This document shows positions 1 through 11,794 of a stretch of DNA of 64,000 nt, piece after piece. Position 1 is the first letter of the stretch, and each line of letters opens with the position of its first letter. Source of the stretch: Sorex araneus (taxonomy: Eukaryota > Chordata > Mammalia > Eulipotyphla > Soricidae); the NCBI RefSeq assembly GCF_027595985.1, contig NC_073302.1, positions 14,636,311 to 14,700,310 of the forward strand, written 5' to 3'. The notes beneath the pieces were generated by a model that saw only the letters and a program-made list of their open reading frames with translations, searched no databases and was not told where the DNA came from. The position numbers were made by a program, and so were the translations under genes.

Positions 1-143
1 GGGCTGAATGCAGGTCCAGCATGCCCAGGTTCAATTCCAAGTAGTGCATAGTCCCCTGGGCACCACCAGCAGTGATTCCTGAGCACAGAGCCAGGAGTCG
101 CCCCTGAGCACTGTCAGGTAAGGCCCTTCAAACAAAGAAAAAT
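1..143 (+). mobile_element. SINE-P copy, cut by window start
   Basis: The sequence starts inside the tRNA-like head (GGGCTGAATGCAGG...), passes a degenerate B box (AGGTTCAATTCC) and runs through the family body (CCTGAGCACAGAGCCAGGAG) to an A-rich end. It is diverged. Its 5' end may lie outside the window. Confidence 0.8.
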
Positions 144-204
144 TATCTGTACTGGTTCATGGTTTTATTTTTATGACAAATTAATAGTTAGTGATTCTTT
201 GAAA

Positions 205-359
205 GGCTGGAAAGATAGTACAGTGGCATCTGGCTGACCTGGGTTTGATCTCTGGTATACCATATAGTATTCTAAGCACCACCAGAAGGAATTCCTGAGC
301 AGAGAGCCAGGAGTAAACTCTGAGCATCACTGGGCATGATCCCCAAACAAAAAGAAAAT
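205..359 (+). mobile_element. SINE-P copy, old
   Basis: It starts GGCTGGAAAGATAGTACAG, has a B-box-like GGGTTTGATCTC and the body motif CAGAGAGCCAGGAGTAA, and ends in an A-rich tail. Many substitutions separate it from the young copy at 23232. Confidence 0.85.
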
Positions 360-499
360 AAGTTTAGCAAACAACTAATGTCATTAACAAATTTTCACTT
401 ACATGGAGTCATAGATTTTGAAAAGATAAATTAAAATTTAAAGTCAGAATGGGGTCGACAAAGCTTGAAGCTTAAAAGAAATAATACTGATTGTATACT

Positions 500-680
500 T
501 ACATAGAGTATCTCATCCTTTATAAAGCCTCATAATTTATGATCCAAATCTCAGTAACAAGACTGGTAAAATAAGGGTGTATTTCTATTATCATTTTACA
601 GATAAAGTAAACCAGTCATGCACAGGTCAATGCATTGTTTGGGTTAGAATTTGATTTCAAATATAAGATTTGACTCAATT
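500..680 (-). mobile_element. MIR relic
   Basis: The stretch around ATTATCATTTTACAGATAAAG is the reverse complement of the MIR core (TCATCTGTAAAATGG type). It is followed by a loose match to the rest of the element. MIR is an ancient mammalian tRNA-derived SINE. Boundaries are approximate. Confidence 0.5.
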
Positions 681-699
681 TTTATTGTTATCATGATTA

Positions 700-800
700 A
701 TAATGGTATTAATGTTTCATGCATACATCACTTCAACACCATACCCACCACAAAAACAAGATACTTTTCCCCTATAGGTTCTAAGTTGTTGTTTTCAACT
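700..800 (-). mobile_element. possible old L1 3' fragment
   Basis: The text around TTTCATGCATACATCACTTCAACACC resembles antisense L1 3' ends seen at 4500 and 60000 in this window. The match is short and diverged, so this is tentative. Confidence 0.3.
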
Positions 801-1275
801 AAATCACATTAATATGGGACAAATAAAACTAATTATAGAAAATTAGAGAAATTATTACTTTAAACTAGTATAGGGGAGTAATAAAACTTATCTCCATGTC
901 TACCTATAATAAAAATATAAATAATAGCAAAATCATAGTTATCGTACTTTTAGTGGTAATGAGAGTACCATTTTAAGAAAAAAATGTAAGGAATCATGAG
1001 GGGAAAAAATGAAGCAATTTTATAAAGAAAGACATTCAAATGACAGCTCTTAGGGCAAAAAATATGCTGCAAGGTGGACCAAAATCTTGCATTTGTCCTA
1101 TTCTGGCCTTGATGTGATTAAGCATACAATGAGTTTGGGCAGAAAGGGAGGAGAGAATGATGCTGCCTTTGGGAGCCAGGCATTATTGTTTTTGCTGTAT
1201 TGCACAGGTAGTTTCGAAAATTACATACTACAGTGGCAGGTAATTTATTTTTTCATAAATTGTGAGTGCTGAGTT
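801..1275. other. AT-rich unique DNA, nothing recognised
   Basis: No repeat family, RNA gene or supported coding region is visible. Short open frames have no recognisable protein content. Confidence 0.5.
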
Positions 1276-1350
1276 AAAAGACAGGGAGACAGAGAGAAAG
1301 AGAGAGAGGGAGTGAGATATAGATATGGATATAGATATAGGTATAAAGGT
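1276..1350. repeat. GA-rich then GATATA-rich simple repeat
   Basis: A GAGAGA-type tract passes into imperfect ATAGATATAG repeats. It is low-complexity DNA. Confidence 0.7.
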
Positions 1351-1421
1351 ACCTGATGATTATGAAAGAATATTATGAACCTGATTGCTTGTGGCCAGTG
1401 TGATTGATACTAACTGTTGCC

Positions 1422-1447
1422 TGGGGGTGGGGGTGGGGGTGGAGGGA
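1422..1447 (+). repeat. GGGGGT tandem run
   Basis: Consecutive GGGGGT units followed by GGAGGGAGG give at least four G-runs close together. Such a tract could fold as a G-quadruplex on the plus strand. It is a simple repeat with no other context. Confidence 0.6.
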
Positions 1448-3034
1448 GGACTGTCCATCTGGTTCTGAGAAGCCAAATGTGACCCTGATCCAGTGGTTTC
1501 TTCAGTGATTCCCTCTGAACCTCCAGTCAGCTCTCTAAGGACCTCACAATTCCATTATTGTGTGCAACATGTGTCACAATTTATTCTAATTATGCTCTTT
1601 ATTTTTCTTCTCTTACTTGTTCTCTTTCACTTAAAGAACCAGCATTTGGGCTCTAGGGAGTACAATGGTGAAGAATGATGGCATTTGAGAAATTGGGTCT
1701 TAAAAAAGTGAATCATGAAAAAATGGAGCCCTGGCCTGAGGGATATATTGAATCCCAAAGAGGAGAATTGAGGGTCTTAGGGCAACAAGGCAAAACTACT
1801 ATATGTACTGTTTCTATGCACAGCACAGACCTTGCCCTCTTGAAGTTTACCATCTGTGGAGTAGATAGACATAAAATCATTAATACAAATCATGTCTCCA
1901 AAGTGCTACAGGGAAAGTTTGGGGTGAGGCCTCAAAGCTTCATGCAAGCCTGGAAGGTCAGGTAATCCCTCTTCATAACGCACAGCTTGTTGGCAGCAAA
2001 GCTGAGGCTAGTTCTTAAATCATTTCAGAAATGAAAAGCCCAACCTATGGGATAAAATCATAAAAGAGACGTCAAGAAAAAATTTTGAAGACATGGAACA
2101 AAAAAAGACTGGAGGCAACACAAGATTGTGAAGCAGAGAGGTGGGGCATATGTACAGATGCAGAAAAGTATGTAGGAACATAGAGGCGGTGAAGCAAGAT
2201 GTTACGACTGAGAAATCCATATTGTTGGAATAATTGGAAGTCACCTTCCTCTCTTTGTACCCACTTCGTTTTCCCTGGACTTCACCCTTGCCTTCAGGGT
2301 GGAGTTGCTGGAAGACCCAGGACTGGGATTAATAATAATCTATCTTGGAGTGACACACCTTGAACCCTGCCTATTTTTTTATTTTTAAGGAGTCCAACTT
2401 TTAGGAAGTTGGATTAAACATTAGACATTAAAATCAAGGGGAAACCGTCTTCCTACCTTTCTTTTAATACGCCATTTGGGGAGTGAGGAGTCTGACTGAG
2501 GCAGGGAGGGCAATGATGAAGCCTCTTTCACTTTCTATGGTGCCTGAGTATGAAGAATATGCAATGGTGCTGAAAGAGACATGATTTCTGGCCCTGCATC
2601 TGCTGTCACTTCTTTCTCTGCATCTCAAACTCCTCATTTGAGTGCATTGAGAGGTGCATGTCAATCTCCAAGGTCCTTTTCAACCCAGAGAAAACGCTTA
2701 GACTTTAAACCAGGTAAATTATTTGGAACCCCAAATTTCCATTAAGAGGCATATTTAGCTATGAATCATATTTCACAGCATGAAAAAAGAAAAGAAAATG
2801 AAGGTATAGGACCCCAAAGAAGAAAAAAAAAGACGAGTCACTATTTTATTCTTTGATAAAGTTCATTTTGATAGAGTTCATCTTTGCCTAGAAAGTTCAG
2901 CTCTTTTTTTCTACAGCTCTCAACAGTGATATCTTGAAATGTGTCACCACTAACTCACAGACTTGATAAGAGCTAGTCTTATATCTGGTCCTTAAACTTG
3001 GCCTGAGAAAAAAAGGAAAGCTGAAGTCAAAAGA
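1448..3034. other. unique DNA, no gene recognised
   Basis: Two adjoining open frames (1493-1678 and 1675-1965) encode no domain I recognise. The second overlaps text (TTGCCCTCTTGAAGTTTACC) of the kind found in ancient interspersed repeats. I do not call a gene. No SINE or LINE is clear between about 2000 and 3034. Confidence 0.5.
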
Positions 3035-3042
3035 AGTAAGTA

Positions 3043-3214
3043 GGGGCTGGAGCAATAGCACAGTGGGTAGAGTGTTTGCTTTGCATGTGACCGACCCAGG
3101 TTTGATTCCCAGCATCCCATGTGGTCCCCTGAGCACCGCCAGGGGTAATTCCTGAGTGTAGAGCCAGGAGTAACCCCTGTGCATCGCCGGGTGTGACCCA
3201 AAAAGAAAAAAAAA
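3043..3214 (+). mobile_element. SINE-P copy with target-site duplication
   Basis: A nearly complete copy runs from GGGGCTGGAGCAATAGCAC to GTGTGACCCAAAAAG plus an A-tail. It has a good A box and a B box GGTTTGATTCC. The 8-bp direct repeat AGTAAGTA at 3035-3042 and 3216-3223 flanks it, as expected from target-primed insertion. The body is conserved, so it is fairly young. Confidence 0.95.
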
Positions 3215-3388
3215 TAGTAAGTACACAAGAGATCAGGCAAGAGTATTAGAACAAAACACAGATCAGAAAATTCAGAGAACCCTAGAAATAAATGATGTAT
3301 TTTCCACTATTCCATGAAACACAAGAGAGCAACCCAGAACTCACTGCTTTCCTCCATGATGCTCTTTAACTACAGAGAGAGAGTTTTG

Positions 3389-3441
3389 AACCTCATACAA
3401 TGTTTATAACCTCATACAATGTATCAATTGTATGAGGTTAT
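3389..3441. repeat. direct repeat plus perfect hairpin
   Basis: AACCTCATACAATGT occurs twice (3389-3403 and 3408-3422). The second copy forms a perfect 15-bp inverted repeat: ATAACCTCATACAAT at 3406-3420 pairs with 3427-3441 across a 6-base loop. Confidence 0.9.
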
Positions 3442-3675
3442 ACTTTGAAATCTAGTTGTACAGCATTACAAAGTGTACGGACACATAAACTCTTAAAATT
3501 TCTGGAGATTTTTTTTTCATTATTCGAATTGAAATAAGTTCTTTATCTTGCAGGATAATGTTTAAACCACATGGTATAAAGAAAGATTGCTGACACTGGA
3601 AACAATTGAACCTGGATTTCATTTCTACAACATTAGTCTAACTCTTTCATCCTGAAAATCCAATTGATTCCGTTT

Positions 3676-3850
3676 TTAGGAGCAAGAGAGATAACACAGC
3701 AGCAAGGGTGCTTGCTTGACTTGCATGCCGCAGACCTGAATTCATTAATCCCTGGTACCCTTTATGGTTCTCCAAGCCCATCAGGAGTGATCCTTAAGCA
3801 CAGAGCCAAGAATAATATCTGAGCACTGCTGGTGTGCTCTCCCAAAAGAA
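3676..3850 (+). mobile_element. SINE-P copy, old, with flanking direct repeat
   Basis: The head GGAGCAAGAGAGATAACACAGC, a poor B box and the body CACAGAGCCAAGAATAATATC identify a diverged copy. AATTGATTC at 3662-3670 recurs at 3852-3860 and is the probable target-site duplication. Confidence 0.8.
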
Positions 3851-4449
3851 TAATTGATTCTGATTCTATTTTCTCACACCTAGTACCTTTCAGTCCACTT
3901 CACACTCTTCACCCAAACTTTCTGCCATTGTGATTGGAAAATCAATGAAAATCAACAAACCCCCATTGCCATTATCAGCTTTCCCAACTTTACTCCCACC
4001 CCTTTTCTTTCCTTCTTGCCAATGTAGATTTTATTTTATCATTTAATATGCATTCAAAAATTAACATAATGCCAGGAATGAAACTTGGGTTTGGCAAGGC
4101 CTAGGTCCTAAATCTCCCGTGTAGCTATGTTACAATGGAACTATTTCATACTTGTTCTTATTTTTATTCTGGGTCTATCTATTGTTTCTATCTCTCGGTA
4201 CCACCCCTGTATCTCCCCTCTTTCCAAGCCAACTTTTGTTCAAGATCACTGCCCTGAGTCTAGAAACCATCCTGACTTATCTGAATCACAATTTTTTTCA
4301 TCTCTAGATGATCATACCGATTAACATAAAAGAATGAAATAATGTATCCCACTATGAAAAAAAAATTTTCCTGGGTTCATAGTCCACCTCAAAATGCTTA
4401 TTCGAAGTAAATGCTAGTTCTATTTGCAGACCATAGCTTTGGGTTCGTT

Positions 4450-4870
4450 TTCTCACCTCACCCTTTCTAATTAATGTACCATGGTTTCAATACTGTTAAC
4501 GATAGTTTCATATATACATCATTCCAACAGTACCCTACTGCCAGAGTGCCTACTTCACTTCACCAATATCCAAGGACCCCTTTCATCCTCCCCGACCCTA
4601 CTCAGAGGTAGTTATACTTCCTTTTGTAGACCAACTCTCTAGTTTTTATACTTTTAGCATTTTCATCCCTCATTTTGTTTCTTTATATTTCATATATAAG
4701 AAAGATCATTCTGTATCTGTCCCTCTCATTCTGGCTGACTTCACTCAGCATGGTACCCTTAAATTCCAGTTCGAGCTTATTCTTGACTTTTTTCTCATAT
4801 TCTTACACAAACACCATAGACTCTAGTTCAAAATTTATTCCAGATGGAAGCACTGCTCATAACTTGATTT
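4450..4870 (-). mobile_element. old L1 3' end, antisense
   Basis: The text CATTCTGGCTGACTTCACTCAGCATGGTACC is the antisense form of the conserved end of L1 ORF2 (usually TGACTTATTTCACT...). The upstream TGTACCATGGTTTCAATACTG and CCTACTTCACTTCACC fit an L1 3' untranslated region. No intact frame remains. Confidence 0.6.
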
Positions 4871-7396
4871 TTGAGGCATGATCACTCCAGGAAAATGCAG
4901 CAGACTTCTCAATTATCTGTCTGCTCTCATCATTTCTTCTCTCAGTCCCTTGTCCTAGGACATGAGAATACTACTTTAAGCATAAATTCTGTTTGTCATT
5001 TCTTAGCTCTAGATCTCTCTTCAATAGCAGCTTACCTACCCTATCCTGTCCTCATAATCTGGATTTCACCAGGGTAAAAGAGAATCTCTTTCATTCACTC
5101 TGTTCATCCAGATATCCATACATTCTATTCTTGGATTCCATCAATTTCATGTTTTTCTTAGAGTTCTTGCTTGTGGTATCCCTGCTACCTATAATGCTCT
5201 CATTCTAGGTGTCTTTATATATTTGTCTCGCTTATTCAATGCTTCTGATCTGTCATGATTTCAGGTGTGGTCTTTAATAGCCATCTTACAAAAAAAATCG
5301 CATTTCATAGACACTTTACCTTTATACTCATTTAAACTTTCTTGATACTCATAATCTTCTATGCAATTAATTTCCTTATGATTTTCTGTGTGATTTATCC
5401 TTTTCTATAGGAATGAAAGCATACTATTCTGTTTTACTTCCAGCCCCTGGAAACTTGCCTAATAAATGCTGGAAGCTTAAGTATTAAGAGAACAGGTAAC
5501 AAAATGGTTTCGGATAACTGATAAACTTCCTAAATCTTGATTTCTTCAACTTTAGCGCTGGATAAAATATTGCCTATTTCATTAGATTGTAGTAAGGAAC
5601 AGAGATGGCATAACTGAACAGCACATCCCCTAACAAGAATACAATAACTAGCATGTATTAATGCTTTGTGTACTAACTGGGAAATGCATGCAAAGACCAA
5701 TATTTGCTTTCTAGAATACAGTAAGAACTTAGGAAGTTGTAATTCTCTATACTCAGAGAAAACACTTTTTAAATATTTAAGTGGATTTACTCTTGGCAGT
5801 AAGTTGAATGACAGCAGCTCAGATTTTGTATTCAAATTCTGATTCTACACTTAGAACTTCAAACAAATTTTTGTTTGAATTTCAAATAAGTTTTTTTAAA
5901 CCTTTCTCTTTTTAGTATCATATTTTTCATCAATAAAATTATAATATCCATATCCCATATGATTACTTGCATTACAGGCACATTGCATGGCAGACTTAAA
6001 GTTTATGTGAAACTAAGGTAGCTAATTAGATATCTGACGTTAGTCAGGTGAGACTATCTTAGACTTCTGACAGCCAGATGAAGAAAAAAAAATTGTATTG
6101 CTTATGTTTATGCTTACCAAAACAATAGAAAACGAATAAAATTACAATTCCACTACAACATAAAGGTGAAAACAGTCTTGCTTCTAATATTTGTGAAGTT
6201 TAAGGCAAGATTAGATATTAGGCTCTTGCCTTGTAACCTTCCTTCCTTTTTAGATCTTAGCTCTTTCCAATAACAAGAGGGTCTTTATAGACTTGTGTGT
6301 GAAAATCCCAGCCCACAGGTCCACTGTATACTTTGGAAGTTGTAGCACCTATTGCTGAGTTCATTCTTACAGGGTCACATTCATGGTGAAGACACTACAA
6401 GTGCACGTGAAGAGATATAAGCAGATCATTCTGGGCTACGGGCTTCCTAGCACCAAGTCTGAAGCTTGAGAGAACCAGAAGGAGACCTTTTGCTTCCCAT
6501 ATATCTTTCTGTGATGGTGTTAGTTTTCTGTATCTGAGCTGACACTTATGCAACAGAGCATTTGAAATGTGGCCAGTGTAACTGCAGAATTTGTTTCATT
6601 TACTTTTTTAATTGAAATTCAAGTAGCCCCCCCCCAAAAAAAAATAATGGCTACTACAACACTGCTCTAAAGCCTGGGGACCCAGAATAGGCTTCCCAGT
6701 TTGCTCTAGGTCCACAGGCAGGACTGATAATAAAGGGCATGGGAAGGCTAAAGAAAAACAACTTTGGAAATAAATCAGCTATTCATCCTCCAAGGAGAAA
6801 ATCCATAAAGACTTCTTAAAGGAAATTAATCTTTCATTTAAGATGTCAGAAATTCTGAGTGCTTTCTCCCTCTTTCTCTCTCCCCTCATTTCTCATTTCC
6901 TCTTTAGATCTGTCTTTATATTCTGTTTTGTTCTCTGAGCCAACTTCTTCCTGGCCCCTGGAAGTCAGCTCCAGATTGCTAACGCACTTAGCCTCTTCTG
7001 TGTGACAAAGGACACTTATATCCCAGTGGTTGGATGACTGGATAATTCTTCTGGTCTAGGGTGGGATCAGTCCAGTATGCAGGTTCTCCTGCTGGGTCAA
7101 ACTGAGATAGGGAGAGCAACTCTCACCCCAACTGATTTTCTAAGTTCTAGCAGACAACTTGAGCTAGGTTTCCAAGAGCATGAGGACAGGCTTCAAGGTC
7201 CCTTGAGGTGAAGATTCAAAATAATATACTAAGGGACTTCCATGTCACGTTATAAAGCTAGAATATAGTAGATCTGAAAATGTGTAGTTTCAGGGAGAGG
7301 GCGACTTAGGGGAGTGGCCCAACTCATTCACCTCTGTTTTGAGAATTTTTCTAGTCTTTCCCACAATCCGAGGTTCAGTTAGGTGTCCTTTCATTT
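4871..7396. other. AT-rich unique DNA
   Basis: No recognisable gene, RNA or repeat boundary is visible in this 2.5 kb. ACTTCCAGCCCCTGG...AATAAATGCTGG near 5440 faintly resembles an L2 or MIR 3' end, but is too short to call. There is a C-run followed by an A-run at 6628-6645. Confidence 0.45.
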
Positions 7397-7628
7397 AGCA
7401 CTGTAGCACTGTTCTCCTCTTGTTCATCGATTAGCTTGAGCGGGCACCAGTAACATCTCCATTGTGAGACTTGTTGTTACTGATTTTGGCATATCGAGTA
7501 CACCACGGGGAGCTTGCCAGGCTCTGCCGTGCGGGAGGGATACTCTCGGTAGCTTTCTGGGCTCTCTGAGAGTGGGGTTGGCCACATGCAAAGTAAACGC
7601 CCTACCCACTGTGCTATCACTTCAGTCC
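7397..7628 (-). mobile_element. SINE-R copy
   Basis: Read on the minus strand, it starts in the tRNA-like head (7628 downward), then the RTE-leader-like body (GATATGCCAAAATCAGTAAC). It ends in the RTE-like tail (CGCTCAAGCTAATCGATGAA) with CAGTGCTACAGTGCT repeats at 7397-7412. The part of the head next to the body, including the B box, is reduced. Confidence 0.92.
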
Positions 7629-7817
7629 TCCTTTGGTTTAAAATACCAAAATTATAATGTTTTTCATCTTAGTTAATTTTTAATCAAGCTTTCTGGGTTT
7701 ATGATAACTGCCTTCAGTTTGTGGGAGAGCCACAAAAGATCAAGACCAGAAATAGCCCACATTCATACAAACCCATAGGTCATAAGTATGACTCAGATAT
7801 AATGCTATCTGACTATA

Positions 7818-8045
7818 TACCAGGATTTCTCAATCTTGACACTACTTGCATTTTAGACTAGATGATTTCTTGTGAAGAGCATTGCAATATATTTATAAAT
7901 ATTCCTGGCCTTTCCCCCAAAAGGTGCTCATAGCACGTTCTCTATTTGTGACAATTGAAAATATCTCCAGACATCAAAAATGTCTCCTGATGGGGAAACA
8001 CAAGCAAAATTTGTCCCTGATTGAAAATCCAGTGCACTCAATGCT
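7818..8045 (+). mobile_element. MER20-like hAT DNA transposon relic
   Basis: CAGGATTTCTCAATCTTGACACT near 7820, CCTGGCCTTTCCC near 7906, and AAATATCTCCAGACATCAAAAATGTC near 7960 lie in the order found in the non-autonomous hAT-Charlie element MER20. Spacing also fits. It is an old eutherian repeat. Confidence 0.65.
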
Positions 8046-8130
8046 AATTTAACCCCATTTGATATTACTAAGGGACATGAATCTCCTTTAAAATCAACAT
8101 ATAAAATCTGATTTAAAGTATGTAGGATTA

Positions 8131-8373
8131 AGGAAGCGATAGCACAGCGGTTGGACATTCGCCTTTCACATGGCCGACCTGGGTTCGATTCCTCCACCCC
8201 TCTCAGAGAGCCCGGCAAGCTACCGAGAGTATGGAGCCCATGAGGCAGAGCCTGGCAAGCTACTCGTGCATATTGGATGTGCCAAAGATAGTAACAATAA
8301 GTCTTTCAATGAGAGACGTTACTGGTGTCCGCTCGAGCAAATCGATGAGCAACAGGATGACAGTGGCAATGAC
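8131..8373 (+). mobile_element. SINE-R copy, subfamily with GAGAGAC palindrome
   Basis: The order is tRNA-like head (B box GGGTTCGATTCC), RTE-leader-like body and RTE-like tail ending GACAGTGGCAATGAC. A perfect 13-bp duplication AGGATTAAGGAAG (8124-8136 and 8374-8386) flanks it. It differs from other copies in a body segment GGAGCCCATGAGG and in the near-palindrome GTCTTTCAATGAGAGAC at 8301-8317. The tail read in frame gives YWCPLEQIDEQQDDS, close to the RTE protein's end. Confidence 0.95.
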
Positions 8374-9069
8374 AGGATTAAGGAAGAAAAGTAAAAAAAG
8401 AACTGGAGAAGGGTGGGAACCAGAATCCTCAATCCAGAAGGCTCAAAATTCACATATGAACATTTAGCCTTTCTTCTTTCCAGGTGCTTTCAACTTCTCA
8501 TTCTGAACTCAGTGTCCATGGCTAGATTACAGCCAGTGAGATTCAGTCGGTTTCCCCAGCACCGTGAAAAGATCGCCCCAAAGCAGGCTAGAGGGAAATC
8601 TCCATGTCTGAATGGTTTTGCTGTCAGTGACGGGGAGCTAAATATTTTATCTTCATAAAATAAACATAGATTGTCTCATCATGAAATATACATAAAAATG
8701 TTTAAACATGTTAATTATTAAACCAATATTGATTCATATTGGATGAGGCATTAAGGGAAAATTAGCTAATGTATTTAATATCTTCTCCACAGTTGACTGG
8801 TATCAGAATTCATCATATCTAACCACCAATAATCATAAAAGTGGCAGGCAGTATTTATGATCGGGAATGAGCAAGTGCTGGGCAAAGAGTGATTGGGACG
8901 GAGAAAATATGAGTATCTGAAAGACAGGGCCTTTCAGTTATTACATCCCATCTTTGAAGTCTCAGATATAAATCACTGGGTTCACATCATCAAAGTTTGA
9001 TAGACCTTTCGTATTGGAACAGTTATTGAAGATCATTTGGCCTTGGCTTCCCCTTTTAAAAGAGAAAAT

Positions 9070-9237
9070 GGAGGGCTAGAGTGAGAGTGCAGCAGATAGG
9101 GTAACTGCTTGGCATGTGGTAAAGTCAAGTTCAATCCTTGTCACTTAATATGTTCCCCTGAAAGTAGCCAGGAAGAAGTCCTGAGTACCACCAAGTGTGC
9201 CACCCCCTTCCCACCCCGGCCCCCTCCAAAAAAGAGA
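9070..9237 (+). mobile_element. SINE-P copy, old
   Basis: GAGGGCTAGAGTGAGAGTGCAGC head, degraded B box and CCTGAGTACCACCAAGTGTG near the 3' end, then a C-rich and A-rich tail. Heavily diverged. Confidence 0.75.
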
Positions 9238-9687
9238 AAATATGATGACAAATGCAATACAGAAGAAAAAGAATGGAAACAGAGCTGAAGGTCCTGGACC
9301 TGAGTTACACATCAATGGTTTGTTAGAACCGTAGATTCCATTTACTTACCTCAAAAATGGAGCCATGACATCCAGTGGGTAGCATTTTCCTTAAATGCTT
9401 TATATATTTTAATCTTATCTCACCAACTGGACCACAAATTTCTGAAAGAAAAAGATTTCCTTTGGTGGTAATTTTTTTTCTCTCCCCGAAGATAGGCTAA
9501 TATCATCATATAAAAATCTGTTCTATGATCAGGAAAAAAATCTAGATCTGGATTTCTAATCTTTTTTTTCATTTGTGCCTCATTTTTTTTCATCTATAAA
9601 ATAATGCACAGATGTTAAGAACTTCATGCTATGAGTATAAATAATGGTGATGCCTGAAAATAAATAAGAAGATAGCATGTAGGAAGT

Positions 9688-9930
9688 GAGGCTGGAGTGA
9701 TAGCACAGCGGGTAGGACGTTTGCCTTGCACTCAAATCCGGGTTTGATTCTTCCCGGAGAGCCTAGCAAGTTACTGAAAGTATTCTTCTGCCACTCCCGG
9801 CAGAGCCAGGCAAGCTCCCCGTGGCATATTCGATATGCCAAAATCAGTAACAACAAGTCTCACAATGGAAACTTGTTACTGGTGCCCACTCGAGCAGAAT
9901 TGATGAGCAACGGGATAACAGTGACAGTGA
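9688..9930 (+). mobile_element. SINE-R copy with 12-bp target-site duplication
   Basis: A full-length copy. Its head GAGGCTGGAGTGATAGCAC is followed by the leader-like body (GATATGCCAAAATCAGTAAC), then the tail CGAGCAGAATTGATGAGCAA and three GTGACA-type repeats. CATGTAGGAAGT at 9676-9687 and 9931-9942 is the duplication. Confidence 0.95.
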
Positions 9931-9942
9931 CATGTAGGAAGT

Positions 9943-11790
9943 ATTAGACACGTGGTGGTTGTTACTTTGCTCTCCTAGAGCAGTAACAAAGAACTACACA
10001 GTTGCCATAGCCTCAATGAAACCTTAATGATTTTTTATCAGTAATTTATGAACTTTAACACTGGAAATAGCTGTAAATATCAGCTATACATCAGGTAACT
10101 ACTGAGTCATGCAGGCCAGCTCCAGTGCATAAACCTTGCCATGTTAGGAACATGCTTTGCTGAAAAACGCAACTGCCTGTAAATTCAGTGTCCTTCTACC
10201 TTCCCTCAAGTTCTAGTTCTATGAAAGGCAATTTCTCCTTTATGTGAGGACATGCTTAGAAAGAGCTTCTTAGAGTACCACCTCTGACATCAAGTCACTT
10301 AGACTCTGAGATTCAGTTTCCTCATTTATTTTTTTTTAAAAAGAGATCAAAAGAGCTAATTCACAGTTTCATTTTAGGAATGAAAAGAAGTGGAAAAATT
10401 AACACAGCCACATTTTGCCAATTTGAATATATTAAATGTAATATTTTGGAAATTTTGATTTGTGCTCTTTCTTCCATTTTTTTAAAACATTTCTGAAATT
10501 GGCAGGTACAATAACGTAGTACTTCTATTTTCCCCAGAAGCTCTTATTAAATCAGTAGTGTATCTCATAATTGGAAATGTCTTCAAATCAAGGCAAAGTT
10601 TTTATTATTATTCATCTCACCATAATTGAATGAACCCTCCTAAGAAATAGTGCTGCTTCACCCTGGATCAGCTATTCTGGGTTCAGGCACTTGCTAATAA
10701 GTGAAAACAATAGGAGAGACCTTGATACATTCTCTGATTTTCTTCTGCAGTGAGACTTATTGACTTCTAGTGGAAATATTCTCAGCTCAGAAGTTGAGAA
10801 ATGGCAGACGCATGGCTATTGACCAAACATGTTTTCTTTAGATGCATTTTGGCACCTGGGAAAAGTTAATGAGAAATGCCTTGCTGTTGTGTAGCAGGAA
10901 CATTCAACCCTGAGATTGAAGACCTCTCCAGCATTTTTCAACCACCAGATGTTACACAGCTGCATTGCAGATTGTTATCAGAACTCCGAGGAGAAGAAAA
11001 GAGAGGATTGTTGAAACCATGAAGGCATATGACACGGTAAATGGTGCATTTAATTTCAACTTAATGTGAGAGAGTATGCATTATATAAATATCTTCAGAT
11101 CATTAAAAACATATTTACGGAAGTTTAGCAACTTTGTCAGGGATGTGTGACTAATAATATAGAGTTGCGAGGCCCCCAAAACATTTTTGTCTTAATTGAC
11201 TGGTATTTAGTTTGGATTATTGACTGTTAAATCAAAATAAAAGTTTTCACTTGAGATTATGCATTTTATTTGTGATGGATTTGTCTTCATCCAGATACTC
11301 TTATTGGATACCCAGTTTGGCCGTAAAAAGCCCACTCTCATAAAATCACAGAATCTTTGTGTTGGGAAAATTCTTGGAAGTCCAATCCTTCCAGCTATTT
11401 TTGATAAGAGTGATATCATCTACTTTGAATTGCAACTATATGTTGTAAATAAATGTATTATTATCAAATTGGGGAAAATTTGGAAGACAAAACAAAAAAT
11501 AGCAGATATATTTCCTCATTCTAATATTTCTGTATATCCGTGTGTTCTGCTAAAACATAATTGTGTTATACATGCAAGTTATTTTACACCTTTCTTTGCT
11601 CCTACAATAAGATTTTTATGACAAATACGTTTAACAACTTTATACAATTAATAGAAAGAGTGACTGTTCTATAATCTACAAACAATTTCTCAAATTCAGA
11701 CATTTCCATTGTACTAATGTGTCTGCATTTTCATCACCATTATGCTATGCTAAGTTACCATCACTTCCAGTTTGAAACTGTATCCTTCTT
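9943..11790. other. AT-rich unique DNA with a MIR trace
   Basis: TTCAGTTTCCTCATTTATTTT at about 10314-10334 is a probable MIR core remnant on the plus strand. Nothing else is recognised. The open frame at 11259-11621 on the plus strand is AT-driven and shows no known domain. Confidence 0.45.
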
Positions 11791-11794
11791 CATC

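Noticed and set aside
1675..1965. 96-codon open frame on the plus strand
   Set aside because: No recognisable protein, and part of the text resembles ancient interspersed repeat DNA.
4070..4135. Possible SINE-P fragment (GAAACTTGGGTTTGGCAAGGC)
   Set aside because: Too short and diverged to separate from chance.
8131..8394. A short protein gene ending YWCPLEQIDEQQDDS
   Set aside because: The frame lies within a SINE; the peptide is a fossil of the RTE C-terminus, not a gene.
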